A DNA stretch of 64,000 nt, from assembly GCF_018613605.1 (NCBI RefSeq), contig NZ_JAGGPU010000019.1, positions 202,276 through 266,275 of the forward strand, read 5' to 3'. Both the position numbers and the translations under genes were made by a program. Below, piece by piece: positions 1 to 9,043 of this stretch. Position 1 is the first letter of the stretch. Each line of letters begins with the position of its first letter. The notes under the pieces were generated by a model. The model saw only the letters and a program-made list of their open reading frames with translations, did no database searches and was not told the DNA's origin. This DNA comes from Pedobacter sp. ISL-64 (GTDB lineage Bacteria > Bacteroidota > Bacteroidia > Sphingobacteriales > Sphingobacteriaceae).

Positions 1-47
1 TTTTACATTTAATATGGCAACTTCTAGTATCATATATTTTAAAAGTT

Positions 48-109
48 GTCATTCTGAGGAACTAAGAATCTGTTTCTTAGCTTGCAGATGCTTCATTCGT
101 CAGTATGAC
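48..109. repeat. REP-like imperfect palindrome downstream of leuC
   Basis: Two ~25-nt arms (48-72 and 85-109) are imperfect reverse complements, opening with GTCATtCTGA and closing with TCAGtATGAC. It lies just past the leuC stop. It resembles the short GTCATTCTGA-type intergenic palindromes scattered in Bacteroidota genomes (from memory, not searched). It could act as a weak terminator or mRNA end for the ilv/leu transcript. Confidence 0.55.
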
Positions 110-115
110 TTTATT

Positions 116-1522
116 TTAAGCCTTCTCCAGCAAATCCCTCACATCAGTAATTTTTCCGGTTACTGCAGCTGCTGCTGCGGTAAGCGGACTGGCCAATAAC
201 GTACGTGCATTTTGCCCTTGTCTGCCTTCAAAGTTTCTGTTTGATGTAGATACACAATATTTACCTGCCGGGATTTTATCTTCGTTCATTCCTAAACAGG
301 CACTACAACCTGGTTCGCGTAACTGGAAACCAGCGGCTTCGAAAATTTTATCCAAACCTTCGTTTTTAGCTTGCTGCTCAACTTGTTTCGAGCCTGGAAC
401 AATCCAAACCGTAACATTATCGGCTTTGTGTTTATCTTTAACAAAATCGGCAACTTCGCGTAAATCTTCAATGCGTGAGTTGGTACAGCTTCCAATGAAT
501 ACATAATCAACCGGTTTCCCGATTAATGAAGAATCGTCATCAAAGCCCATATAATCTAACGCTTTCTGGTACGAAAGTTTTTCTTTTTCTGGTTGTGCAC
601 CAGTTGCCGGAATATGTTCCTGAATACCCATACCCATTCCTGGGTTTGTACCATAGGTAATCATAGGTGCAATATCTGCCGCATCGAAAGTTAAAACACT
701 ATCGAATTTCGCATCAACATCGCTATATAATGTTTTCCAATAAGCTAAAGCCTTATCCCACTCTTCGCCAGCTGGAGCAAATTCTCTTCCTTTAATGTAA
801 TCGAAAGTGGTTTGGTCAGGTGCAATTAATCCACCGCGTGCACCCATTTCGATACTCATATTACAGATCGTCATACGGGCTTCCATACTTAAAGCTTCGA
901 TTGCCGAACCTGCGTATTCTATAAAATAACCTGTACCGCCAGCGGCAGAGATTTTGGCAATAATGTATAAGATAATGTCTTTTGCACCAACGCCTTTTCC
1001 AAGTTCGCCATTTACCTCGATTTTCATGGTTTTAGGTTTCGACTGCAATAAACATTGCGTTGCAAAAACCTGCTCTACCTGCGATGTACCGATACCAAAT
1101 GCAATGGCACCAAAAGCACCATGAGTAGAGGTATGGCTATCGCCGCAAACCATTGTTTTGCCAGGTAAAGTAATGCCTAGTTCAGGACCGATAACATGCA
1201 CAATCCCTTGGAAAGGATGCCCTAAACCATACAGTTCCACTCCGAATTCTGCACAATTTTTGGTCAGCATATCAACCTGATAGCGCGAAAGCTCCTCTTT
1301 AATCGGCAACAATTGATTTAACGTAGGTACATTATGATCGGCAGTTGCTACAGTCTGCTTCGGACGCAAAACAGGTAAGCCTCTTTTGCGCAAGCCATCA
1401 AATGCCTGCGGAGAGGTTACCTCGTGTATTAAGTGTGTATCAATGTATAAAATATCAGGAAATCCTTCTTCACTTTTTACAACATGTGCATCCCAAATTT
1501 TTTCTACTAATGTTTTTGACAT
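116..1522 (-). CDS. leuC: 3-isopropylmalate dehydratase large subunit
   Basis: Catalyses isomerisation of 2-isopropylmalate to 3-isopropylmalate in leucine synthesis, together with LeuD, in the cytoplasm. The 468-aa product is full length for the aconitase-like LeuC family (E. coli is about 466 aa). Cluster-ligating cysteines are visible at about C346 (GSCTNSR) and C406/C409 (PGCSACLGMN), enough for one [4Fe-4S] cluster. The N-terminus MSKTLVEKIWDAH is canonical. It is the last gene of the minus-strand ilv/leu run inside the window, 60 bp downstream of ilvC, and leuD and other leu genes are probably beyond the left edge. Confidence 0.97.
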   Translation of the reverse strand: MSKTLVEKIWDAHVVKSEEGFPDILYIDTHLIHEVTSPQAFDGLRKRGLPVLRPKQTVATADHNVPTLNQLLPIKEELSRYQVDMLTKNCAEFGVELYGLGHPFQGIVHVIGPELGITLPGKTMVCGDSHTSTHGAFGAIAFGIGTSQVEQVFATQCLLQSKPKTMKIEVNGELGKGVGAKDIILYIIAKISAAGGTGYFIEYAGSAIEALSMEARMTICNMSIEMGARGGLIAPDQTTFDYIKGREFAPAGEEWDKALAYWKTLYSDVDAKFDSVLTFDAADIAPMITYGTNPGMGMGIQEHIPATGAQPEKEKLSYQKALDYMGFDDDSSLIGKPVDYVFIGSCTNSRIEDLREVADFVKDKHKADNVTVWIVPGSKQVEQQAKNEGLDKIFEAAGFQLREPGCSACLGMNEDKIPAGKYCVSTSNRNFEGRQGQNARTLLASPLTAAAAAVTGKITDVRDLLEKA

Positions 1523-1540
1523 CTTTTTATATAATTATTT

Positions 1541-1573
1541 AAACCTCGCAGGTTTTTAAAACCTGCGAGGTTT
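1541..1573. repeat. perfect 16+1+16 intergenic palindrome
   Basis: The arms AAACCTCGCAGGTTTT and its exact complement are separated by one base and fill most of the ilvC-leuC gap. There is no long T-tract on either strand, so it is more likely an mRNA-processing or stability hairpin, or a mobile REP-type repeat, than a simple terminator. I believe similar CCTCGCAGG hairpins recur in related genomes, but cannot check. Confidence 0.75.
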
Positions 1574-1582
1574 GTAAGTTTT

Positions 1583-3064
1583 CTATGCAGTTTTAATCGC
1601 TTTCATTGCAGTCATTGCCTTACGCAACGTAGCACCAATTTGCTCTACTTCGTGAGAGCGGATAGCCTCGTTGATATCGATTAATTTTCTGTTGTCAACA
1701 GCGCCATCTTTACCTTCGTTGAAGTTTTTACCAACTAAATCAGTATCTACTTTTTTCATGAAATCACCTAAAAGTGGTTTACAAGCCTGATCGAACAAGT
1801 AGCAACCGTACTCAGCAGTATCAGAAATTACGCGGTTCATTTCGAACAATTTCTTACGTGCAATGGTATTTGCGATAAGTGGTGTTTCGTGTAACGATTC
1901 ATAATAAGCCGATTCTGGTTTAATACCTGCCTGTACCATTGTCTCGAAAGCCAATTCAACACCAGCACGAACAAAAGCAACCATTAAAGTATAGTTGTCG
2001 AAATATTCTTGCTCACCGATCTTCACATCGCCAGCCGGAGTTTTCTCAAAAGCAGTTTCGCCAGTTTCAGCTCTCCATTTTAATAAATTTTTATCGCCAT
2101 TTGCCCAATCTTCCATCATGGTACGGCTAAATTCGCCACTCATAATGTCATCCTGGTGTTTTTGGAACAATGGGCGCATAATGTCTTTCAATTCTTCAGA
2201 AATTTCGAAAGCTTTGATTTTAGCCACATTACTTAATCTATCCATCATGGCTGTAATACCACCTTGTTTTAAGGCTTCTGTGATCACTTCAACACCATAT
2301 TGAACCAATTTAGAGGCGTAACCTGCGTCGATTCCTTTTTCTACCATTTTATCGAATGATAAGATAGAACCTGTTTGCAATAAACCACAAAGGATGGTTT
2401 GCTCGCCCATTAAATCAGATTTCACCTCAGCTACGAACGATGATTTTAACACACCAGCTCTATGGCCACCGGTACCAGCGCAATATGCTTTTGCCTGTGC
2501 CAATCCTTTACCTTGAGGATCGTTTTCAGGGTGAACTGCAATTAAGGTAGGCACACCAAAACCACGAACATATTCTGCTCTAACCTCGCTACCCGGGCAT
2601 TTAGGTGCAACCATAATCACGGTTAAATCTTTACGGATCTGCATGCCTTCTTCAACGATATTGAAACCGTGAGAATATAACAAAGTAGCACCTTCTTTCA
2701 TTAAAGGCATAATTGCATTTACAACAGCGGTGTGTTGTTTATCTGGAGTAAGGTTAATTACTACATCTGCATTTGGAATCAGTTCTTCGTAAGTGCCAAC
2801 TGTAAAATTGTTTTCAGTTGCATTTTTCCACGAATCGCGTTTGCCTTCAATTGCTTCCTTACGTAAAGTGTAGCTTACATCTAAACCACTATCTCTTAAA
2901 TTTAAACCTTGGTTTAAGCCTTGTGCGCCACAACCTACAATTACCAGTTTTTTGCCTTTTAATGCGCTAACGCCATCTAAAAATTCAGAACTGTCCATGA
3001 AGTCGCAAACACCTAATTGGTTTAATTTTTCTCTAAGAGGTAATGTGTTAAAATAATTTGCCAT
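1583..3064 (-). CDS. ilvC: ketol-acid reductoisomerase, long (class II) form
   Basis: Converts acetolactate or acetohydroxybutyrate to the dihydroxy acid with NADPH and Mg2+, second common step of Val/Ile synthesis. The 493-aa length matches the class II enzymes of E. coli (491 aa) and plants rather than the ~330-aa class I type. The dinucleotide-binding GCGAQG lies at residues 44-49, followed by a basic RKEAIEGKRDSW loop expected for NADPH preference. The APKCPGSEVR segment and the duplicated C-terminal helical domain are also present. It is co-directional with leuC and follows the DinB gene. Confidence 0.97.
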   Translation of the reverse strand: MANYFNTLPLREKLNQLGVCDFMDSSEFLDGVSALKGKKLVIVGCGAQGLNQGLNLRDSGLDVSYTLRKEAIEGKRDSWKNATENNFTVGTYEELIPNADVVINLTPDKQHTAVVNAIMPLMKEGATLLYSHGFNIVEEGMQIRKDLTVIMVAPKCPGSEVRAEYVRGFGVPTLIAVHPENDPQGKGLAQAKAYCAGTGGHRAGVLKSSFVAEVKSDLMGEQTILCGLLQTGSILSFDKMVEKGIDAGYASKLVQYGVEVITEALKQGGITAMMDRLSNVAKIKAFEISEELKDIMRPLFQKHQDDIMSGEFSRTMMEDWANGDKNLLKWRAETGETAFEKTPAGDVKIGEQEYFDNYTLMVAFVRAGVELAFETMVQAGIKPESAYYESLHETPLIANTIARKKLFEMNRVISDTAEYGCYLFDQACKPLLGDFMKKVDTDLVGKNFNEGKDGAVDNRKLIDINEAIRSHEVEQIGATLRKAMTAMKAIKTA

Positions 3065-3196
3065 TGTTTTTATTGGTTAATTTCTATTTAATTATCGTTA
3101 TATATTCTTTTTTACTTCGGGTTGATTATACAGATGAGGTGATTACACTGGCTTTTTTTTTATCAGTCATATCTCATCTATCTTACATCTCCTATT

Positions 3197-3661
3197 TTAT
3201 ACCAGTTTCTTCAGTGCCCATGCATAACCTTGGTGTACATTATCATGACCAATAGTTGTGATCAGAATTTCTTCAATGCTGTTCATCTGTACGCCATAGG
3301 TAGCTGTTGTAAAAGGAGTGATGTTTGAAAATTTTCCGCTTGCATAATCTTCCTTTATTTTTTCAATGCTTTCCAATGCTATAACTTTCAATTCAGCTAC
3401 TTCTTCTTCTGTTACGGTGTAAGTTGGCTTTGTATCTTTTTTATAATACTCGTTAAATTTTACCGAAGCAGCATCTTGCAATACACCTGTACGAACATAA
3501 CAAAGCGTTTGTGTGCTCACTACAACATGGCCAAAATTCCAGATAATGTTATTGTTGTAACCATCCGGAATTTTATTTAATTCTTCGATTGTTAAATCAT
3601 CTATCAACTTAATAAATGCCTTGCGTGAGTTTATTATAAAATCAAATACCTCGTTCATCAT
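3197..3661 (-). CDS. DinB-family four-helix protein
   Basis: A 154-aa soluble protein of the DinB/YfiT superfamily, putative metal-dependent four-helix-bundle enzymes, many of unknown substrate. Metal-binding histidines are visible at the expected places: an early one in NIIWNFGHVV and a late pair in TIGHDNVHQGYA. Length is typical (150-170 aa). It lies between ilvC and a VOC gene, in the same direction as the ilv genes, so it is probably cotranscribed with them. No role in branched-chain synthesis is known, so it may be a passenger in the operon. Confidence 0.8.
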   Translation of the reverse strand: MMNEVFDFIINSRKAFIKLIDDLTIEELNKIPDGYNNNIIWNFGHVVVSTQTLCYVRTGVLQDAASVKFNEYYKKDTKPTYTVTEEEVAELKVIALESIEKIKEDYASGKFSNITPFTTATYGVQMNSIEEILITTIGHDNVHQGYAWALKKLV

Positions 3662-3678
3662 ATATAATTCGTATCTAT

Positions 3679-4068
3679 CTACTTATCGTTTTGTTTTTCA
3701 GCTTCGGTTAATGTTTCGTTAAAGGTAATCTTGTTAAAGAACGGGTCGTTTACTGTTACTGCCCAGGTTCCGTAAAAAGTTTTCTCCAAACCTGGCCTGT
3801 TGTACTTATATTTTTTATCTATTATTTCTTTATGAAACGCTTTCAATCCTACACAATCTACATATACATTTGCACCGGGAGAACTATCTCCATGGTGCTC
3901 ACTTAAATGTAGTTCGATGCCACCTAATGAAATCTGCATATAAACGGGGGTATTTTCTTCAAACGTGTGTTCCCAGTCTATTTTAAAGCCCAGCCAGTTT
4001 ACGTAAAATTCTACTGCTTTATCGTAATCGAAAATTCTTAAAATCGGTATGGCTTTATTGCATTTCAT
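3679..4068 (-). CDS. VOC/glyoxalase superfamily protein
   Basis: A 129-aa single-module vicinal-oxygen-chelate protein of the glyoxalase/bleomycin-resistance type. The first repeat opens with PILRIFDYDKAVEFYVNWLG, the strand-helix signature of the fold, and a later NDPFFNKITF segment ends it. It starts 1 bp downstream of the ilvN stop and is followed after 17 bp by the DinB gene, so the two form a small insert inside the ilv operon. The substrate cannot be told. Bacteroidota genomes often carry such proteins annotated loosely as bleomycin resistance; that function is not supported here. Confidence 0.8.
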   Translation of the reverse strand: MKCNKAIPILRIFDYDKAVEFYVNWLGFKIDWEHTFEENTPVYMQISLGGIELHLSEHHGDSSPGANVYVDCVGLKAFHKEIIDKKYKYNRPGLEKTFYGTWAVTVNDPFFNKITFNETLTEAEKQNDK

Positions 4069-4069
4069 A

Positions 4070-4708
4070 TTACATGGTAAAAATCTTTCCGCCTTTTTCT
4101 AAAAACTCGTTTTCTACCAATTCTTCACCTGGTTCGAAAGCTTCGAATTCCTTTAGTTTTTCGTGGAATCCAGCACTGTCTTTAATAATGGCTACTCTTG
4201 CAGATCGCACAAATTCAATTAATTCGTAAGGTTCTAAAGCTTTTACCAAAGCATCAGTTTCTTCGCGGTGACCAGTTACTGCAAAAACGGTATAATCTTT
4301 ACGGATCACTACCGCACTTGCACCGTATTGTCTTAATAAACGCTCTACGGTTACTTTTTCTGCAATTTCATCTGTAGAAACTTTGTAAAGCGCCAATTCC
4401 TGCCAGATAATTTCTTCGTTGGTGTTGAAATAAACTTTCAATACCTCAATCTGTTTTTCTATCTGACGGGCCAGCTTTCTCACTACTTCGTAACCTTCGT
4501 GGATGACGATGTTGAAACGGTGTATTCCTTCAATTTCTGATGCGGAACTGTTTAAACTTTCGATATTGATTTTTCTTTTCGAGAAAATAATCGCAATCCT
4601 GTTGAGTAAACCAATGCGGTTTTCGGCGTAAACCGTAATGGTATATTCCTGCTTTCCGTCTAAATCGGCTTTATCTATTTTATGTTCTATTGTATTTTCA
4701 GTACTCAT
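4070..4708 (-). CDS. ilvN: acetolactate synthase regulatory subunit
   Basis: Small ACT-domain subunit that activates the catalytic subunit and gives valine feedback inhibition. The 212-aa protein has an N-terminal ACT domain at about residues 20-95 (YTITVYAENRIGLLNRIAII, then the NIESLN strand) and a C-terminal ALS_ss_C domain ending in LIEFVRSARVAI. It is longer than E. coli IlvH (163 aa), with extra residues at both ends, as I recall for Bacteroidota. It lies downstream of ilvB with a REP-like repeat in the gap. Confidence 0.95.
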   Translation of the reverse strand: MSTENTIEHKIDKADLDGKQEYTITVYAENRIGLLNRIAIIFSKRKINIESLNSSASEIEGIHRFNIVIHEGYEVVRKLARQIEKQIEVLKVYFNTNEEIIWQELALYKVSTDEIAEKVTVERLLRQYGASAVVIRKDYTVFAVTGHREETDALVKALEPYELIEFVRSARVAIIKDSAGFHEKLKEFEAFEPGEELVENEFLEKGGKIFTM

Positions 4709-4730
4709 GATAATTTCTTATTTACCTATT

Positions 4731-4821
4731 CGTCATTTAGACCTTGTGGAGAAATCTTTAAATGTTGTTAAGAAAGATCTCTCTCCCGAAAGTTCGGGAC
4801 TGCGCTACAGTCGAGATGACG
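4731..4821. repeat. REP-like palindromic repeat between ilvB and ilvN
   Basis: Begins CGTCATTTAGA and ends TCGAGATGACG, nearly complementary ends about 90 bp apart, with an internal hairpin CCCGAA-AG-TTCGGG at 4785-4798. This is the form of the abundant CGTCATTTCGA...GAAATGACG intergenic elements of Pedobacter-like genomes (remembered, not searched). It separates ilvB from ilvN and may set different mRNA stabilities. Confidence 0.6.
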
Positions 4822-4846
4822 ATTACGCTAGTTTTTACCTTTCTAC

Positions 4847-6598
4847 TTATTTTAACCTGATTTCGCTTACACTCATGCCTTGAGGAACCATTGGGAAAAC
4901 GTTGTTTTCTCTGCCAACCATTACTTCTAATAAATAAGAACCTTCATGGTTGATCATGGTTTCTAATGCCTGTCTTAAGTTTGCACGCTCATCAACTTTG
5001 CTCGCTTCGATATAGTACGATTTTGCTAAAGCAACAAAGTCAGGGCTGGTGATATTCACGAAAGAATAACGTTTATCATGAAAAAGCTGTTGCCACTGGC
5101 GAACCATACCTAAAAAGCGGTTGTTCAAGATCAGAATCTTTACTGCTGCGCCAAATTGCATAATGGTACCCAATTCCTGAGGCGTCATCTGGAAACCACC
5201 ATCACCGATAATGGCAATAACGGTTTTATCAGGTGCACCATATTTAGCGCCAATTGCTGCTGGTAAACCAAAGCCCATTGTACCTAAACCACCAGAAGTA
5301 ATGTTGCTGCGGGTATTGTTAAATTTAGCATAACGACAGGCTACCATTTGGTGCTGACCAACATCGGTAACGATTATGGCATCGCCACCACAGATTTCGT
5401 TGATGTTGCGCAATACTTCGCCCATGGTCATTTCATCACCAGTTGGATAAAGCTCCGGAGTAATGACTTGATCTATTTCCTCCTGGTTATATTGTCTGAA
5501 CTTAGCTAACCAATCTTCGTGTTTGTTTTCGTTAACTAAATTGGTTAATAGGGGCAAAGTTTCTTTACAGTCGCCCCAAACACCAACTTCTGCCTTAACA
5601 TTTTTATCAATTTCGGCAGGGTCGATATCTAAATGTACCACTTTAGCTTGTTTGGCATATTTATCTAAACGACCGGTTACACGGTCATCAAAACGCATAC
5701 CGATGGCAATAATTACATCAGCTTCGTTGGTTAATACATTCGGGCCATAATTACCGTGCATACCTAACATGCCTACGTTTAGTGGGTGTGAAGTTGGAAT
5801 AGCACCTTCGCCCATAATGGTCCATGCAGCAGGGATTCCTGATTTATTGATAAAAGCTTTGAATTCTTCTTCAGCTTTACCCAAAATAACACCTTGTCCA
5901 AATAAAATGAAAGGTTTTTTTGCTGAATTGATTAATTCGGCTGCCTGCTCGATATATTCTACCCTAACTTTTGGCTTCGGGCGATAACTGCGGATGTGGT
6001 TGCACTTTACATATTCAGGAAATTCCTCCAATTGTAATTGTGCATTTTTGGTAATATCGATTAAAACAGGACCTGGTCTGCCGCTTTTAGCGATATAAAA
6101 AGCTTTAGCCAATACCTCTTGAATTTCTTTGGCATCAGTAACCTGATAGTTCCATTTTGTAACGGGAGTAGTAATGTTAATCACATCAGTTTCCTGAAAA
6201 GCATCCGTTCCCAATAGGTGGGCGAAAACCTGTCCCGTGATACAAACCAATGGCGTACTATCGATTTGCGCATCTGCCAAGCCAGTAACCAAATTGGTTG
6301 CACCTGGTCCGCTGGTTGCGAAAACAACACCAACTTCGCCGCTTGCTCTTGCAAAACCCTGAGCAGCGTGGATACCACCTTGTTCATGGCGAACTAAGAT
6401 GTGTTCTAATTTATCAGCATAATCATAAAGAGCATCATAAATAGGCATGATTGCTCCTCCCGGATAACCGAAAATGGTGGTTACACCTTCTTCAATTAAT
6501 CCATTCAACAAAACTTGCGAGCCTGTTCCTTTGAATAAGGTTTTTGAGGTTTCTGCTTTCGCCTCGTTTTGTTGTATTGTATCTTGTGCAGTTTCCAT
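4847..6598 (-). CDS. ilvB: acetolactate synthase catalytic subunit
   Basis: Thiamine-diphosphate enzyme condensing two pyruvates, or pyruvate with 2-oxobutyrate, in the first common step of Val/Leu/Ile synthesis. The 583-aa protein has the N-terminal Pyr domain with the catalytic Glu in VRHEQGG (E72), a central FAD-type domain, and the C-terminal ThDP motif starting IIGDGGFQMTPQEL and ending with NNRFLGMVRQWQ. The first ~20 residues are a low-complexity extension. It follows the ORF6N gene by 21 bp and precedes ilvN. Confidence 0.96.
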   Translation of the reverse strand: METAQDTIQQNEAKAETSKTLFKGTGSQVLLNGLIEEGVTTIFGYPGGAIMPIYDALYDYADKLEHILVRHEQGGIHAAQGFARASGEVGVVFATSGPGATNLVTGLADAQIDSTPLVCITGQVFAHLLGTDAFQETDVINITTPVTKWNYQVTDAKEIQEVLAKAFYIAKSGRPGPVLIDITKNAQLQLEEFPEYVKCNHIRSYRPKPKVRVEYIEQAAELINSAKKPFILFGQGVILGKAEEEFKAFINKSGIPAAWTIMGEGAIPTSHPLNVGMLGMHGNYGPNVLTNEADVIIAIGMRFDDRVTGRLDKYAKQAKVVHLDIDPAEIDKNVKAEVGVWGDCKETLPLLTNLVNENKHEDWLAKFRQYNQEEIDQVITPELYPTGDEMTMGEVLRNINEICGGDAIIVTDVGQHQMVACRYAKFNNTRSNITSGGLGTMGFGLPAAIGAKYGAPDKTVIAIIGDGGFQMTPQELGTIMQFGAAVKILILNNRFLGMVRQWQQLFHDKRYSFVNITSPDFVALAKSYYIEASKVDERANLRQALETMINHEGSYLLEVMVGRENNVFPMVPQGMSVSEIRLK

Positions 6599-6619
6599 AG
6601 TTATGTTTTTGCGGTTCTA

Positions 6620-7210
6620 CTATTCTTTAATTTTAAACCCAATTCTTTGTCTGTCGTTCCATTTTAATTGAGCAATTTTCTCGTCTATTAAATTTTCCAT
6701 TGCATCATACAGCTCGTTGAGCTGAACATCATGTTCACCAATCCGTTCTTTAATTTCTGTTAACTGTTCATTAAGATTGCTTTGCTTCAGCAAAATTTTC
6801 CGAACGTCAACAAAGGTTCTCATAATGGCAATGTTCATATTAATCGCCTTATCGCTCTTTAAAACACCACTCAGCATGGCTACCCCTTGCTCAGTGAAAG
6901 CGTAGGGCAATTTTCGGGTACCACCCCAACTTGAAGTCACAATTTGTGACTTCAAGTTGGTTCCGCCTGTCATCACAATTTGTGATGATGTACCTTGATT
7001 ACTTGCCCCAATCTGAAGTCTTATCTCTTCAAACTCAGCAGAAGTTAACTGAAACATAAAATCTTCAGGAAAACGCTTTATGTTACGTTTTACCGCCTGA
7101 TTCAGTGCCTTCGTTTCAACTTCATAAAGCGATGCCAAATCGAAATCCAGCATTACTCTTTCTCCCCGGATTTCATAAATCCTATTCTGAATACTTTTAA
7201 TTATTTGCAT
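6620..7210 (-). CDS. ORF6N-domain (KilA-N relative) DNA-binding protein
   Basis: The 196-aa protein begins with a clear ORF6N domain (residues about 5-90: RIYEIRGERVMLDFDLASLY, then FPEDFMFQLT), a fold known from phage antirepressors and chromosomal genes of unclear function. A central segment with two similar SQIV stretches is encoded by nested palindromes, then LPYAFTEQGVAMLSGVL, and a C-terminal coiled coil (about 135-185). It lies between ilvD (48 bp away) and ilvB (21 bp), co-directional with both, so it is probably cotranscribed with biosynthetic genes it has no known link to. It may be a mobile or phage-derived passenger, or a regulator. Confidence 0.85.
   Translation of the reverse strand: MQIIKSIQNRIYEIRGERVMLDFDLASLYEVETKALNQAVKRNIKRFPEDFMFQLTSAEFEEIRLQIGASNQGTSSQIVMTGGTNLKSQIVTSSWGGTRKLPYAFTEQGVAMLSGVLKSDKAINMNIAIMRTFVDVRKILLKQSNLNEQLTEIKERIGEHDVQLNELYDAMENLIDEKIAQLKWNDRQRIGFKIKE
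6926..6988. repeat. two nested palindromes inside the ORF6N gene
   Basis: A perfect palindrome with 17-nt arms around one base fills 6926-6960, and a second with 9-nt arms fills 6970-6988. Both share the core TCACAATTTGTGA. They encode the two SQIV segments of the ORF6N protein. Perfect palindromes of this size inside a coding region are unusual; they may be a protein-binding site or a hot spot of repeat expansion. Confidence 0.85.
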
Positions 7211-7258
7211 AATCTATTTTATTAGTAATCAATTAATCTGGGGGATGATTTTTTGATT

Positions 7259-8941
7259 TTAATATTCGTCAGTTACGCAACCACTAGCTGCGTCTGAAAC
7301 GGTTTTAGCATATTTATATAAAACACCTTTTGTTACTTTTAATGCTGGTTGTACATAGTTTTTTCTACGCGCTGCAATCACTTCGTCACTTACCTGTAAG
7401 CTAATGATGTTGTTTACCGCATCGATCAAAATCCGGTCTTCATCTTCTACCAAGCCTATTAAGCCACCTTTGTAGGATTCAGGTGTAATGTGACCAACCA
7501 CAAATCCATGCGTACCACCAGAGAAACGTCCGTCGGTAATTAAAGCCACTGATTTTCCTAAACCAGCACCAATAATTGCTGAAGTTGGTTTTAACATTTC
7601 TGGCATACCTGGCGCACCTACCGGACCTGAATTTTTAATTACGATTACATCGCCAGGTTGAACACGTCCGCTTGAAATTCCGGCAATTAAATCGTGTTCG
7701 CCGTCGAATACACGTGCAGGGCCTTCAAATTTCTCACCTTCTTTTCCACTTATTTTTGCAACAGAACCTTTTTCAGCCAGGTTTCCGTAAAGAATCTGTA
7801 GGTGACCAGTGGCTTTAATCGGCTCACTTAGTTTCTGGATGATTTTTTGATCATAATCCATAACCGATTTTACATCGGCTAAATTCTCAGCCATGGTTTT
7901 TCCGGTAACAGTTAAACAATCGCCATGTAATAAACCCTCGTTTAATAAATATTTCAATACTGCCGGAATACCTCCATATTGATGTAAATCCTGCATTAAG
8001 TATTTTCCACTAGGTTTGAAATCGGCAAGTACGGGTGTTACATCACTCATGCGCTGGAAATCATCCTGGGTGATTTCGATACCGATAGCTTTACCCATTG
8101 CAATAAAATGTAATACTGCATTCGTACTGCCACCTAAAATGATAATAGAACGAATGGCATTTTCGAATGCTTTTCTCGTCATAATATCAGATGGTTTGAT
8201 ATCTTTCTCTAATAAAATTTTGATGTATTTACCTGCATCTAAACATTCTTGTTTTTTCTCCTCGCTGATTGCTGGGTTCGAAGATGAATAAGGCAAACTC
8301 ATACCTAAAGCCTCAATTGCTGATGCCATTGTGTTTGCAGTATACATCCCTCCACAAGCACCTGCACCAGGGCAAGTATGTTTTATGATGCCTTGATAGT
8401 CTTCTTCAGAAAGGTTGCCACATATTTTCTGTCCCAAAGCCTCGAAAGCTGAAACGATGTTCAATTCTTCGCCTTTGTAATGGCCAGGCGCAATCGTACC
8501 ACCATAAACCATAATTGAAGGGCGATCTAAACGTGCCATGGCCATAATCGCGCCAGGCATGTTTTTATCACAGCCAGGGATAGAGATAATTCCATCGTAA
8601 TATTGGCCACCGCAAATGGTTTCGATACTATCAGCAATTACATCACGGCTTACCAGCGAGTAACGCATACCATCTGTACCGTTGCTCATCCCATCACTTA
8701 CGCCAATGGTATTAAAAACCAAGCCCACTAAATCATTATTCCAGACCCCTTTTTTCACATCTTTTGCAAGATCGTTAAGGTGCATATTACAGGTGTTACC
8801 ATCGTAACCCATACTTGCAATACCGACCTGTGCTTTAGCCATATCAGCATCAGTTAATCCGATTCCGTAAAGCATAGCTTGCGCTGCCGGTTGTGTAGGG
8901 TCTTGTGTAAATGTTTTACTGTACTTGTTTAATTCGCTCAT
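7259..8941 (-). CDS. ilvD: dihydroxy-acid dehydratase
   Basis: Dehydrates 2,3-dihydroxy acids to 2-oxo acids, third common step of Val/Ile synthesis, with an iron-sulfur cluster. The 560-aa length is typical of the IlvD/Edd family. Three cluster cysteines are in place: C51 (GYDGNTCNMH), C124 (IPGCDKNMPG) and C196 (PGAGACGGMYTANTMA). A C-terminal GLIGLVEDEDRILID segment completes the fold. It is the first structural gene of the operon and lies behind an attenuator-like leader (8992-9121). Confidence 0.97.
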   Translation of the reverse strand: MSELNKYSKTFTQDPTQPAAQAMLYGIGLTDADMAKAQVGIASMGYDGNTCNMHLNDLAKDVKKGVWNNDLVGLVFNTIGVSDGMSNGTDGMRYSLVSRDVIADSIETICGGQYYDGIISIPGCDKNMPGAIMAMARLDRPSIMVYGGTIAPGHYKGEELNIVSAFEALGQKICGNLSEEDYQGIIKHTCPGAGACGGMYTANTMASAIEALGMSLPYSSSNPAISEEKKQECLDAGKYIKILLEKDIKPSDIMTRKAFENAIRSIIILGGSTNAVLHFIAMGKAIGIEITQDDFQRMSDVTPVLADFKPSGKYLMQDLHQYGGIPAVLKYLLNEGLLHGDCLTVTGKTMAENLADVKSVMDYDQKIIQKLSEPIKATGHLQILYGNLAEKGSVAKISGKEGEKFEGPARVFDGEHDLIAGISSGRVQPGDVIVIKNSGPVGAPGMPEMLKPTSAIIGAGLGKSVALITDGRFSGGTHGFVVGHITPESYKGGLIGLVEDEDRILIDAVNNIISLQVSDEVIAARRKNYVQPALKVTKGVLYKYAKTVSDAASGCVTDEY

Positions 8942-8991
8942 TGTTTAAATTGTATGTATTCTGTTGTATTTCAATTATTTCTTTTTGAGGC

Positions 8992-9023
8992 AAAAAAAAA
9001 CCGCCTCTTGTGGGAGGCGGTTT
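8992..9023 (-). terminator. intrinsic terminator/attenuator in front of ilvD
   Basis: On the minus strand a 10-bp GC-rich stem (AAACCGCCTC, loop CCACAA, GAGGCGGTTT) runs straight into a stretch of nine or more T. It lies 51 bp before the ilvD start and just after the leader peptide stop, so it would stop transcription before ilvD unless disrupted. The GAGGTGG at 9060-9066 (minus strand, last leader codons) can pair with the CCGCCTC 5' arm, giving an antiterminator. Confidence 0.9.
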
Positions 9024-9043
9024 CGATATGGTATATTTTTATA

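Noticed and set aside
3679..4068. Bleomycin resistance function for the VOC protein
   Set aside because: Only the fold is visible; nothing points to antibiotic binding.
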